Part shown: positions 1 to 7,753 of the stretch, piece by piece
How the letters are laid out: each line of letters opens with the position of its first letter
How positions within the stretch are numbered: position 1 is the stretch's first letter
Assembly (NCBI RefSeq): GCF_000016425.1
Contig: NC_009380.1
Location: forward strand, 1,988,144 to 2,052,143
Reading direction: 5' to 3'
Source: Salinispora tropica CNB-440
GTDB lineage: Bacteria; Actinomycetota; Actinomycetes; Mycobacteriales; Micromonosporaceae
Length of the DNA: 64,000 nucleotides
The notes under the pieces: generated by a model
What the model saw: only the letters and a program-made list of their open reading frames with translations
What the model was told of the DNA's origin: nothing
Databases searched by the model: none
Translations under genes and position numbers: made by a program

Positions 1-156
1 CGGGCGCGGTGGGGTGGGGGTCGGTGATGGTCACAGCGATCCGAGCGTACGCGAGGACCGCGCCGGATCGGATGTGATGTGCGACGGGGATGTCGGGATT
101 CCCCGTGCGACAGGCCGGGCGTGCGTGCTGCCCGGCCGGGTCGGGAGGGGGTTGTG

Positions 157-804
157 GTGAAGGTGACCCGCGCGGGCCTGGTGGCGACGGTCGCGGTCGC
201 GGTCGTCAGCCCGCTGCTCGCCGTCGGGGCCGCCGACGCGACGGCCGGGCCAGCGTCAGCCCAGGTGGCGTCCGCCGGGCCGACTGTTGCCGGGCCAGCG
301 TCCGCCTGGACCTCCCCCGTTGCGGCGTCGACTCCGGAGGGAGCGGTTCGACCTGTCGCCGCGCGCAGGCAGCCCGAAGGGCCGAGACCCGCAGCCATCT
401 TCGTCGAGGTGAACCCAAGCACGGTGAAGGCCGGCTACCTGGTGGGGATCCGGGCGAGCTGCCAGGACAACTCGATTCCGGCAGTCGTCTGGTCCGACGC
501 CTTTGGCCGCGTCCAGGTGCAGCCGGACAACGGGCTGTTGACCGCGAACCCGATGGTGCGCGAACGAACCCTGCCGGGCAGCTACCGAGTCAAACTGGAG
601 TGCCGCGGCGGCGAGACCGCATCAACGATGCTTCAGGTCGTGAGGTCGGTCGCGCCCAGTCGCGGCCCGGCCACCGGGTTCGGCGGGTCCGCTGGTGACT
701 TCTCCGGCAAGCTGCTGTTGCCGGTCGGGATCGCGCTGACGGTGATCGGTCTGGTGGTGTGGCTCGTGTCCGCTCGCCGGTTCCGCGGAGCGGTCCGTCG
801 ATGA
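157..804 (+). CDS. Secreted, C-terminally membrane-anchored hypothetical protein (possible sortase substrate)
   Basis: No family is recognised. The 215-residue product starts with a short basic stretch and a hydrophobic segment ending in an Ala-rich region, which is a signal peptide. A proline/alanine-rich linker and a compact domain with two cysteines follow. The C-terminus has a GPATG motif, about 17 residues of Gly/Ser/Phe sequence, one transmembrane helix and a basic RRFRGAVRR tail. That order resembles a sortase sorting signal, although GPATG is not LPXTG. GTG at 157 is preferred because GGAGG at 144-148 lies 8 nt upstream; GTG at 154 is the alternative. The stop overlaps the ATG of the sortase gene (ATGA), so the two are probably co-translated and functionally linked. 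Function is inferred from context only. Confidence 0.72.
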   Translation: MKVTRAGLVATVAVAVVSPLLAVGAADATAGPASAQVASAGPTVAGPASAWTSPVAASTPEGAVRPVAARRQPEGPRPAAIFVEVNPSTVKAGYLVGIRASCQDNSIPAVVWSDAFGRVQVQPDNGLLTANPMVRERTLPGSYRVKLECRGGETASTMLQVVRSVAPSRGPATGFGGSAGDFSGKLLLPVGIALTVIGLVVWLVSARRFRGAVRR

Positions 805-1445
805 CCACGCCCCGCGCCGCCCGCGCCGCCCGCCGGCCGGCGGGCCGTAGCCCGTGGGTCGTACCGCTCGCCGTGCTGCTGGTGCTGGTCGGGGTCTTCG
901 CCACGGGTGCCGGGCTGGGCCGGACCACCGGCCCGCTGGAGTGGGCGAGCGCGGCAGACGTTGACCGGCCCGACGGTGGCGCCGGGCCGGCACCCACCAC
1001 CAGCCGGCCGGTCCGCCTCGCCGTACCCGCGATCGGCGTCGCCGCGCCGATCGCGCCGGTGGGGCAGGCCCGGGACGGGTCGATCGCTGTTCCGCCGCTG
1101 GAGCGGGCCCACGAGACCGGCTGGTACGACCGGGGACCGGTCCCCGGCGAGCCGGGGCCGGCGGTCATTGTCGGTCACGTCGACACCAGGGGTGGTCCGT
1201 CGGTCTTCGTCGACCTGCACCGGCTGCGCCCCGGTGACCCGATCGAGGTGACCCGTGCCGACGGCTCGGTCGTGGGGTTCCGGGTCGACTCGGTGGAGTA
1301 CTTCCCCAAGGACCAGCTTCCCGCCGAACGGGTGTACGGCGATTCCGGGCCGGCCGGGCTGCGCCTGATCACCTGCGGTGGAGCCTGGGTGGGGGGCCGC
1401 ACCGGTTACGCCGACAACGTCATCGCCTTCGCCACGAGGACGTGA
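801..1445 (+). CDS. Class E/F sortase
   Basis: This 214-residue protein has an N-terminal membrane anchor (residues about 18-40), a Pro/Gly linker and a sortase beta-barrel domain. The expected catalytic residues are visible: His126 in GHVDT, Cys192 in LITCGG and Arg200 shortly after. Sortases cleave C-terminal sorting signals of exported proteins and link them to the cell wall or act as housekeeping transpeptidases. The short size, single N-terminal anchor and TCGG context match the actinobacterial class E/F group rather than class A-D enzymes. The gene is coupled by a 4-nt overlap to the upstream secreted protein, its most likely partner. The exact class assignment is from memory of the family. 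Confidence 0.88.
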   Translation: MTTPRAARAARRPAGRSPWVVPLAVLLVLVGVFATGAGLGRTTGPLEWASAADVDRPDGGAGPAPTTSRPVRLAVPAIGVAAPIAPVGQARDGSIAVPPLERAHETGWYDRGPVPGEPGPAVIVGHVDTRGGPSVFVDLHRLRPGDPIEVTRADGSVVGFRVDSVEYFPKDQLPAERVYGDSGPAGLRLITCGGAWVGGRTGYADNVIAFATRT

Positions 1446-1465
1446 GACCGGGCCCGGTGATCCCG

Positions 1466-2335
1466 TCAGGAAACCGCGTCGCGGGCCGGATAGCCGAGAA
1501 CCTCCACGAGATCTCCGGTCGCCGCCGTGAACGCCGCGTAAACCTCGTCATCGAAGTGGTTGCGCCAGTCGCCGGCTTTGCCCTTTCGGTAGTGGGAAAT
1601 CTTCCCAGCGCTCTCCCGGTCCTTCCGCATCTTGGAGAAGCTGTAGCGGGACAACAGCGGCTCCAGCTCGGCAGAGGGCAGAGTGATCCCGCAGTGCCGC
1701 ATCAGCTGGTCCACCTCCTCCAGCTGCCGCTCTCCGGTCAGGTCCTCGTAGCGGAACAGACGGAAGGTCTCGGAGCTCGGGGCGACGGCCCACGTCCGCA
1801 GCTGCGTGAAGAGGTGCCGCTTGGAGTGGCGTTCGATGACGTAGAGCAGTCCTTCCTTCATCGGGATTTCCCGCAGCGTCTTCCGTACCTGGAGGATATC
1901 GCCCATCGGGGCATGTGAGTTGCGGAGCGAAAAGTAGCTTGAAATGACGATATCGCGTGGATCGCGAATCACAAAGAATGCGCGATAGGTGCCGGGTTTC
2001 GAAATCTTCTCAAAGCGCGGATAAGAATGAAAAAGAGCCAGACCTACCCGGCCGGGTGGAATCAGGGGGAGGTTGCGTCGCTTGTAGAACCGCGGGTCGT
2101 AGGGGAGTAGCCCGGAATGGCGATAGACGGCGGGGTCGCTGAACAGGGCTTTGATCCACTGGCTGCCGGTCTTGTGTACGGTGCAGTGGTAGATGTTGTC
2201 GAACTCGCACCGGTCGACCACCGGGACGGCGAGCCGCTTTCTTGTGTTGTGGGCCTCGAGTTGTGCTCGGCGCGCCATGCGGCGCATGGAATTCGGCGTG
2301 TGGTGCTTGGCGAAATCGATCGTGCGATTAATCAT
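1466..2335 (-). CDS. Sulfotransferase domain protein
   Basis: The 289-residue protein carries the two PAPS-binding signatures of sulfotransferases. HKTGSQW at residues 54-60 corresponds to the 5'-phosphosulfate loop, and RDPRD at 124-128 followed by SSYFSLRNSH corresponds to the 3'-phosphate-binding segment. It would transfer sulfate from PAPS to a hydroxyl or amino group of an unknown acceptor. There is no signal peptide, so it should act in the cytoplasm. GAGG lies about 7 nt before the ATG. The gene and its upstream region are visibly less GC-rich than the surroundings and it stands alone between unrelated genes, which suggests horizontal acquisition (inference). Substrate cannot be predicted. 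Confidence 0.85.
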   Translation of the reverse strand: MINRTIDFAKHHTPNSMRRMARRAQLEAHNTRKRLAVPVVDRCEFDNIYHCTVHKTGSQWIKALFSDPAVYRHSGLLPYDPRFYKRRNLPLIPPGRVGLALFHSYPRFEKISKPGTYRAFFVIRDPRDIVISSYFSLRNSHAPMGDILQVRKTLREIPMKEGLLYVIERHSKRHLFTQLRTWAVAPSSETFRLFRYEDLTGERQLEEVDQLMRHCGITLPSAELEPLLSRYSFSKMRKDRESAGKISHYRKGKAGDWRNHFDDEVYAAFTAATGDLVEVLGYPARDAVS

Positions 2336-2543
2336 TGTGGAGGCCTCGTCTGCGCCTTCAAGGGGGGAAAGCTCCGGGGTGTTGTCAGGGCGGTGCCGGT
2401 TGAATCCCCAGTTCTAACCGTTCCGGTCCCGGTATGTCAACGTGTCACTAGGAATATCCCCGACGGCCCAATTAAAGTCAATCCTACCCTCGGCGATTGG
2501 TTGGTAACGCGGAGTGTGGCGCGAATTGTCGCTGGCCGCGTGC

Positions 2544-3341
2544 TCAGAATGTCTCCACCGCCGGGACAAGGTCGGCGTCCACGACGATCGGGGCATGGTC
2601 GGAGGGACCCTTGCCCTTGCGGGCCTCCCGGTCCACGTACGCGGCCCGGACCACGCGGGCGAACGGCGCCGAGGCGTACACCAGGTCGATCCGCATGCCC
2701 TTGTTCTGATGGAACATCCCGGCCCGATAGTCCCAGTAGGTGAACGGATGCGGGCCCTTCATCGGAGTCGGCACCACGTCGTCGAGGCCCAGATCGCGCA
2801 ACGCCGCGAGTGCGGTCCGTTCGGCGGGCGTGACGTGGGTGGAGCCGGTGAACAGGGCTGGATCCCACACGTCTGAGTCGGTGGGGGCCACGTTGAAGTC
2901 GCCGCACACCGCCAACGGTGCGCCCCCGGTCAGCTCAACCTCCAGCGTGTCCCGTAGCGCGCCGAGCCAGGCCAGCTTGTACGCGTAGTGCGGGTCGTCG
3001 AGGGTTCGGCCGTTGGGCACGTAGACCGACCAGACCCGTAGTCCGGCGCAGGTGGCGGAGAGGGCGCGCGCCTCCGGATCGGGAAAGCCCGGCTCGTCGG
3101 GGAAGCCGACGGTGACATCGGTCAGGCCGACCCGGGACAGAATGGCGACCCCGTTCCACCGGCCGTCACTGTGGCTGGCGACCGTGTAGCCGAGCGTGCC
3201 AACCTCGGCGACCGGGAACGCGCCGTCCGGGCACTTGGTCTCCTGGAGGCAGACGACATCCGGGTTCGTGCCCGCCAGCCAGTCGAGCAGCCGGGGCAGG
3301 CGGGCCTTCACCGAGTTGACGTTCCACGTCGCCAGGCGCAT
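2544..3341 (-). CDS. xthA: Exodeoxyribonuclease III
   Basis: At 265 residues this is a standard-length member of the exonuclease III / AP endonuclease family, which incises abasic sites and removes 3' blocking groups in base excision repair. Visible landmarks are WNVNS near residue 6, the metal-binding Glu34 in CLQETK, GDFNVAP in the middle and the C-terminal GPSDHAPIV containing the catalytic Asp-His pair. The start is ATG; upstream sequence has a weak CAGGCT element 6 nt before the ATG and a GGA. It is transcribed in the same direction as the PAC2 gene upstream, with 135 nt between them, and is probably its own unit. Confidence 0.95.
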   Translation of the reverse strand: MRLATWNVNSVKARLPRLLDWLAGTNPDVVCLQETKCPDGAFPVAEVGTLGYTVASHSDGRWNGVAILSRVGLTDVTVGFPDEPGFPDPEARALSATCAGLRVWSVYVPNGRTLDDPHYAYKLAWLGALRDTLEVELTGGAPLAVCGDFNVAPTDSDVWDPALFTGSTHVTPAERTALAALRDLGLDDVVPTPMKGPHPFTYWDYRAGMFHQNKGMRIDLVYASAPFARVVRAAYVDREARKGKGPSDHAPIVVDADLVPAVETF

Positions 3342-3476
3342 GTTTCCAGCCTGCCCGATTCGTCGCCGGCCCGCTGGCCGCCCGGGGCGTGTCGCCGATG
3401 GGCTGTCGGGGAGGGCGCTCGGCGCCTCTCCCCGACTCTCGCCCTCGGCCCGGCCCGTCGGACCCCGGCGACCGGC

Positions 3477-4397
3477 TCAGCCGCCGGGATTGTCGTTGGG
3501 GCGGGTCTGCTCGGCCAGGAAGCGTTCCAACTCGGCACCGAGTTCGTCGGCGGTCGGCAGGGCCTCCGTCCCGGTGCTGAGCAGGTTCGGCTGGCCGCGC
3601 CCACGGGTGAAGGCGTCGTACTGCTCCTCCAGCGCCTGGACCAGCGCCGCGGCGTCCTCGGTCTGGGCGACCTGCCGGTCGATTTCCGTCCGGACCGCCT
3701 CGGTCGCAGCCCGCAGACCGTCGCTGGGGAGGAGGAGCCCGGTGCTGCGTGACACGGAGGCGAGCAGCACCTCGGCCGCAGCGGGGTACTCGGTCTGCGC
3801 CACGTAGTGCGGCACGTGTGCGGCGAAACCCAGCGCGTCGCGGCCCTGCTCCCCGAGGCGGTACTCGAGCAGGTGTCCTATGCTGCCGGGCACCTGCACG
3901 CGTTGCAGCCATGGCTCGTAGCCCGCGGTCAGTTCACGCCGGGTGGCGTGGGCGGTGACGCCGGTGCGGCGGGTGTGTGGCACCGCCATCGGAATAGCGT
4001 TGAGGCCGACGGTCAGCCGGACGTCCAATCGGGCGGAGAGCCCGGCCACGGCGGCGACGAAGCGTTCCCATTGCAGGTCCGGCTCGGGGCCGGTGAGCAG
4101 CAGGAACGGGGTGTCAGCGTCGTCTCGGAGCAGGTGCAGCTCCAGGGCCGGGGCGTCGTAGGACTCCCAGTGGTCCTCGACGAAGGTCATCACCGGCCGG
4201 CGCGAGCGGTAGTCGAAGAGCTGGTCCAGGTCGAACCGGGCCACTGGCCGCGCGTCGAGCGAGGTGAGCAGTTGCTCGCGCGCCAGCCGGGTGGCGTTAC
4301 CGGCGTCAACGAAGCCGGAGAGCGCCTGGATCAGGACGGGCTGCCCGAGGTCGGGCAGATCGTCGGTGAGTTCGTAGAGCTCGTGTGGGTCGAGCAC
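3477..4397 (-). CDS. PAC2 family protein
   Basis: The 306-residue product matches the PAC2 (proteasome assembly chaperone 2-like) family of actinobacteria, recognised from the start of the protein (DLGQPVLIQALSGFVDAGN) and the conserved MTFVEDHWESYD and AVPHTRRTGVT segments. Family members are soluble; in actinobacteria they are widespread, but their client has not been settled, and a link to the bacterial proteasome is inferred from eukaryotic homologues. The start is GTG with GGGAGGTC about 9 nt upstream. No proteasome gene lies nearby in this window. The C-terminal 40 residues are variable and acidic/proline-rich. Confidence 0.85.
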   Translation of the reverse strand: MLDPHELYELTDDLPDLGQPVLIQALSGFVDAGNATRLAREQLLTSLDARPVARFDLDQLFDYRSRRPVMTFVEDHWESYDAPALELHLLRDDADTPFLLLTGPEPDLQWERFVAAVAGLSARLDVRLTVGLNAIPMAVPHTRRTGVTAHATRRELTAGYEPWLQRVQVPGSIGHLLEYRLGEQGRDALGFAAHVPHYVAQTEYPAAAEVLLASVSRSTGLLLPSDGLRAATEAVRTEIDRQVAQTEDAAALVQALEEQYDAFTRGRGQPNLLSTGTEALPTADELGAELERFLAEQTRPNDNPGG

Positions 4398-4713
4398 CGG
4401 TGCGGACCTCCCTGGGTATGGCTACGGGCCGTCGTGCACGGACGGCACCCGGTTGGGGAAACTACCCGCAGTCCTGCGGCATTCCTCCGGGCCCCCGGGC
4501 CGGGCTCCGGTCGGTGCCCCCGGCCGCAGCTGCCGGGACGGGCGTTCGTCTGGCCGGGGCACCCCTGCCGACCGGGGGGCGAGCCCCGCGACCGGCGTCG
4601 ACCCGCCGTACGCTTACCGGCCAGTCAGGCCGGTGGACGGTTCCCCGGTGTCTCGGTGTGGGTGTTGTCACGGCGAGATACATCTGGATACAGCAACACG
4701 GAAGGAGGCCGAC
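4398..4713. other. Intergenic region between PAC2 gene and small ORF
   Basis: About 316 nt separate the divergent PAC2 gene from the small downstream ORF. Open frames here are antisense or GC-driven and have no ribosome-binding site. The only suggestive element is near the right end, where a TTGTCA is followed 16 nt later by GATACA, then a strong AAGGAGG before the small ORF. This could be its promoter, but the -10 match is poor. Confidence 0.3.
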
Positions 4714-4839
4714 ATGTCTCTCATCCACCGGATCGGGGCGTTCCTACGGTCACCCCGCGGACACCAGCCTATCGAGCGGGGGCGGTGGGGGGCGACGCCC
4801 GCCATGCCGCAGAAGGCGGGGGTTCGCCGGGCGACCTGA
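4714..4839 (+). CDS. Small basic hypothetical protein (41 aa)
   Basis: A 41-residue ORF begins MSLIHRIGAFLRSPRG and is preceded by an excellent ribosome-binding site, AAGGAGG at 4702-4708, five nucleotides before the ATG. The start resembles small basic Micromonosporaceae proteins that begin with a similar amphipathic MSLI-RI-FL-SP-G stretch. The remaining residues look less conserved and end early, so a frameshifted or shortened copy is possible. It lies 79 nt upstream of the EcsC-family gene on the same strand and may share its transcript. Function unknown. Confidence 0.55.
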   Translation: MSLIHRIGAFLRSPRGHQPIERGRWGATPAMPQKAGVRRAT

Positions 4840-4918
4840 GCGCCATTGTTGACCGTGTCCGAGTCAGCGGTGAAGCTGACAAGCAGGCCGCCCAGCCGCA
4901 GACCCCGGGGAGCCCACC

Positions 4919-5713
4919 GTGACCGATGCCGTGCCCGTCGATGGTCAGCCCGGCGCTCGCTCGCCGCAGAAGCCCGAGGCGGCCCCGGCCGTTGAGGGGC
5001 CGCCCGCCGGGCTGTGGGACCGCATGCGCGAGGACCCGCAGTACGCACCGGAGCACCTCGCCCTCGAGGCGGTGCGCCAGCTCGGACCGGAGGCGGCTCA
5101 GTGGGCGCGGCGGGTCCGCGCCGAGCAGCCCGGGACGGTCCCGGTCGAGGCCCTGGCTGACCAGGCGGTTCGCCGATTCGTCAATCACGCCCGGTTCCCC
5201 GGCGCGGCCTCCGGAGCGACGGGCTTGCCCGGTCTGGTGATCGACGTGGGCCTCCTCGCCTGGACCCAGGCGCGGATGGTGCTGCACGTCGCGGCCGCCT
5301 ACGGGTTGGACGCCACGCACCACGACCGCGCCGTCGACCTGTTGGTGTTGCAGAAGGTGCACAAGGCCGCACAGGACGCACGGCTCGCTCTCGGGGTGGC
5401 CGCCGGTCGAGAGCGCGCTGACGCGCTCTTCGGCTCCGGCTCCGGCTCCGACCAAGCCCCACGCGGCCAGGTGACGCTCCGCCTCGGTGCCCGGCTTGCC
5501 CAGATGGCCGGCACGCGGGCCGCGAAGCGGGTTGTCGCGAAGGTACTCCCGGGGGTTGCCATCGTCCTGGGCACCTGGGCAAACTCCTCGGCAACCAAGG
5601 AACTCGCCACGCGATCCCGGGCGTTGTACCGCCAGCACAGTGGGGTGGGTTGTCGGTGTGGCAGCACGGGGGATCGCCGACTCAGGCGACGCCTCCCCAG
5701 GCTCCCCAGGTGA
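4919..5713 (+). CDS. EcsC family protein
   Basis: The 264-residue product resembles the EcsC family, mainly through the central GLPGLVIDVGLLAWTQ segment and the following amphipathic helices around the AAAYGL motif. EcsC proteins are peripheral or partly membrane-inserted; the Bacillus member is encoded with an ABC transporter, but no transporter is adjacent here. The first 40 residues are Pro/Ala-rich and low complexity. The start is GTG at 4919; no strong ribosome-binding site is seen, only GGGGAG about 5 nt upstream. The last 32 nt overlap the 3' end of the convergent SGNH lipoprotein gene, and the C-terminal Arg-rich tail may be an extension read into that gene. Confidence 0.75.
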   Translation: MTDAVPVDGQPGARSPQKPEAAPAVEGPPAGLWDRMREDPQYAPEHLALEAVRQLGPEAAQWARRVRAEQPGTVPVEALADQAVRRFVNHARFPGAASGATGLPGLVIDVGLLAWTQARMVLHVAAAYGLDATHHDRAVDLLVLQKVHKAAQDARLALGVAAGRERADALFGSGSGSDQAPRGQVTLRLGARLAQMAGTRAAKRVVAKVLPGVAIVLGTWANSSATKELATRSRALYRQHSGVGCRCGSTGDRRLRRRLPRLPR

Positions 5714-6536
5714 TCTCGGCGAGCCGCTCCTGGCCGGCGAGGTTGGGATGGAACCAGTCAAAGGTGTTGACCAGGTCCAGCGTGAAACGGAGCCGGTGGG
5801 CGGCCCCGTTGTCGTAGCGGCAGCGGGAGCCGTACGCCTCGCAGGCCGCGGCGAGCTGGTCGTTGTAGTCGGCGACCCGTTCGCGTACGGCGTCGCGCCG
5901 GGAACGGTCCGCCGGGTCGGTGGAGGTCGGATTCTCGAGCAGGGCCGGGCAGATGCCCCGACTCCACGCCCGTACCGCCCGCTCGTTGGTGTGTCCCACC
6001 TCCCAGAGCCGGTGCAGGTCCGGGATGCTGACCACCAGCAGTCGCGCCTTCGGCAGCTCCGCACTCAGCACACGCAGCCCCCGGTCAACCTGACTCCGGA
6101 ACGTCTCCACCGGGGTCATCGCCGCGACCTCGCCGTGGCAGATGTCGTTCGCGCCGATCAACACGGTGATCCGGTCCGGTCGGTCCCGCGTCGCCTGCGC
6201 CGCCTGGCTGGCGAGCGCGGACGCCCGGGCTCCCGTCCGGGCATGGTTGAACGCCTGCCCACGGATCGTCGAATCCTGGTCGAGTAGCCGTCGGTAGTGG
6301 CTCTCCACCCGAAGGCTGTTCCCGGTCGACCAGGAGTTGCGTTCGCATGGGGCCACCACCAGGCAGGAACCGAAGCCGGTGCTGATCGAGTCGCCGAGGG
6401 CAGCGATCCCGCCGGTCTCGGTGCCGGGTGACCCTGACCCTTGACTGGGGGCGGGTGATGTCGCTCCGCCGTTTTCGCAGGCGAGTGCGACGAGCGCGAG
6501 CACACAGACGACGGCGGTGACCCAGCGTCGAGGCAT
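5682..6536 (-). CDS. SGNH/GDSL-type hydrolase lipoprotein
   Basis: A 284-residue exported esterase/lipase-type protein. The N-terminus is a lipoprotein signal peptide with lipobox VALAC and lipidated Cys20. The SGNH blocks are visible: GDSIS with nucleophile Ser50, IGANDICH (the Asn/oxyanion block) and, near the end, DWFHPN, which supplies the catalytic Asp260-x-x-His263. After removal of the signal it should sit on the outer face of the membrane and hydrolyse an ester or acyl group on an unknown substrate. GGGGAA lies just upstream of the ATG. It is convergent with and slightly overlaps the EcsC-family gene. Confidence 0.9.
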   Translation of the reverse strand: MPRRWVTAVVCVLALVALACENGGATSPAPSQGSGSPGTETGGIAALGDSISTGFGSCLVVAPCERNSWSTGNSLRVESHYRRLLDQDSTIRGQAFNHARTGARASALASQAAQATRDRPDRITVLIGANDICHGEVAAMTPVETFRSQVDRGLRVLSAELPKARLLVVSIPDLHRLWEVGHTNERAVRAWSRGICPALLENPTSTDPADRSRRDAVRERVADYNDQLAAACEAYGSRCRYDNGAAHRLRFTLDLVNTFDWFHPNLAGQERLAEITWGAWGGVA

Positions 6537-6709
6537 GGCTTCCCCAAGCGGCCGAGCGGTGAGTGACTGCCTGGGAACTCTATGGGTGCGGTATGGGTAG
6601 CGATCAGGCAGTGTCGGATATCCAGCACCGAACTGCTGCGCGGCTCCAGCCGGCTCGCGGGGACCGTTGTCCGCGGTCTGCGGCCGTCACCGCTGTCCGC
6701 GATCAGTCG

Positions 6710-7303
6710 TCATCGTGTGCTGTGGCCGGGAGATCGGCCGTGCAGCCACCAGCCAAGCGCATGGGTGATCCGGGGCAGCACCACGTACGTCATCAGCGGC
6801 GTCAGCGTCAATGTCATGATCAGTACGCGAGCGGGCACCGGGACATCGGGGATGAACTGACCGGTCAGCAGGGTCGCGGTCAGGCTGAGGGGGAAGAACG
6901 CCAACCAGATCGTTACCGCCTGCTTCCAACGCGGCGGCGACGGTGGTGGAGCGGTCGGCTCCGCGTTGACCGGCTCGATAACCTGCCCCCGCCGGGAGAA
7001 CCAGCCCTCGACCCCGGTGCGGCGTTCCACCTGGGTGTGCTCGACGACGCCCTGCGCCGAGGCCAGCCACCAGTGTCGTTGCGGTGACTCCTCCCAGCGA
7101 CGCAGCGTCTCGTCGTCGGCGAACCGGTAGAGCATGTGCCACTCGCCGGACCCGGGAGCGCTGCGGACCCATCCGGCCCCGAGGAATCCGGGAAACGCCT
7201 CCGCCAGCGCCGTGCCAGCGCGCATCCACGCCACCATCTCCTGGGTCCGAGCGGGGTCGGTGCGTCGCGCGACTGAGACGGTCACTGGCGACGCGGGCGT
7301 CAT
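6710..7303 (-). CDS. Antibiotic biosynthesis monooxygenase (ABM)-domain membrane protein
   Basis: The first ~105 residues form a ferredoxin-like ABM/DUF domain (PVTVSVARR, WHMLYRFADDETLRRWEESPQR), followed by a proline-rich linker and two predicted transmembrane helices near the C-terminus (WLAFFPLSLTATLL and VLIMTLTLTPLMTYVVLP). This arrangement is typical of 190-200 residue bacterial proteins annotated as ABM-like membrane proteins of unknown function; a real monooxygenase activity is unproven. The ATG at 7303 is chosen because GGAG lies 8 nt upstream; the ATG six nucleotides earlier would place it too close. It is a single gene, divergent from the DUF6343-like gene. Confidence 0.78.
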   Translation of the reverse strand: MTPASPVTVSVARRTDPARTQEMVAWMRAGTALAEAFPGFLGAGWVRSAPGSGEWHMLYRFADDETLRRWEESPQRHWWLASAQGVVEHTQVERRTGVEGWFSRRGQVIEPVNAEPTAPPPSPPRWKQAVTIWLAFFPLSLTATLLTGQFIPDVPVPARVLIMTLTLTPLMTYVVLPRITHALGWWLHGRSPGHSTR

Positions 7304-7474
7304 GGTCATTTCTCCATGTTCCCTGCCAAAACCTAGATTGTCCGGCGCGCAGTGCCTCGGTGTAACGCGACTAACCCGGGTGGTGAGCCGACTCACCGAA
7401 GCCAGCGCGCACGGTCGGAACAATGGGCCGGGAAGGTGCCTCTGGTTAGGCGTGGACTGGGCGGGTAGCTCCAG

Positions 7475-7741
7475 GTGATGACGAGATCACAGCCCCGACG
7501 GGCCCGTGGCACCGTCGGCCACGCCTACAGCGCGCTCAATCTCCGCCTCGTACTCGCCAGCTTCGGCTTGGTCACCATGGTGGTTTTCGGCGTGCTGGCG
7601 TTCCGGGCGGGGGTGGTCTGGCTGGGGGTGTTCTGCGCCCTCTTCGCCGTGGTCGCCGCCGTCGACCTCGTGATCATCCAGCGGCGACGGGCCGCTCGCC
7701 GCCGGGAGGAGCCCGGCACCCGGCATTCGCTGTTCGAGTGA
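7475..7741 (+). CDS. Small two-helix membrane protein, DUF6343-like
   Basis: The 88-residue protein has a basic N-terminus, a YSALNLRLVLASFG motif leading into one transmembrane helix, a second helix (LGVFCALFAVVAAVDLVII) and a strongly basic C-terminal tail. This pattern agrees with the actinobacterial DUF6343 family, whose function is unknown. GTG at 7475 or ATG at 7478 could both start it; no clear ribosome-binding site separates them. The dehydrogenase gene follows 12 nt downstream, so the two are probably co-transcribed. Confidence 0.7.
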   Translation: MMTRSQPRRARGTVGHAYSALNLRLVLASFGLVTMVVFGVLAFRAGVVWLGVFCALFAVVAAVDLVIIQRRRAARRREEPGTRHSLFE

Positions 7742-7753
7742 CAGGAGTTCGCG

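Noticed and set aside
2395..2420. tRNA T-loop-like GGTTGAATCCC downstream of the sulfotransferase promoter
   Set aside because: It is one base short of GGTTCGAATCC and no acceptor, D or anticodon stems surround it.
3807..4922. Plus-strand open frame antisense to the PAC2 gene, running to the EcsC start
   Set aside because: It overlaps a conserved gene on the other strand and has no recognisable domain. Its last part crosses the small ORF and EcsC leader in another frame.
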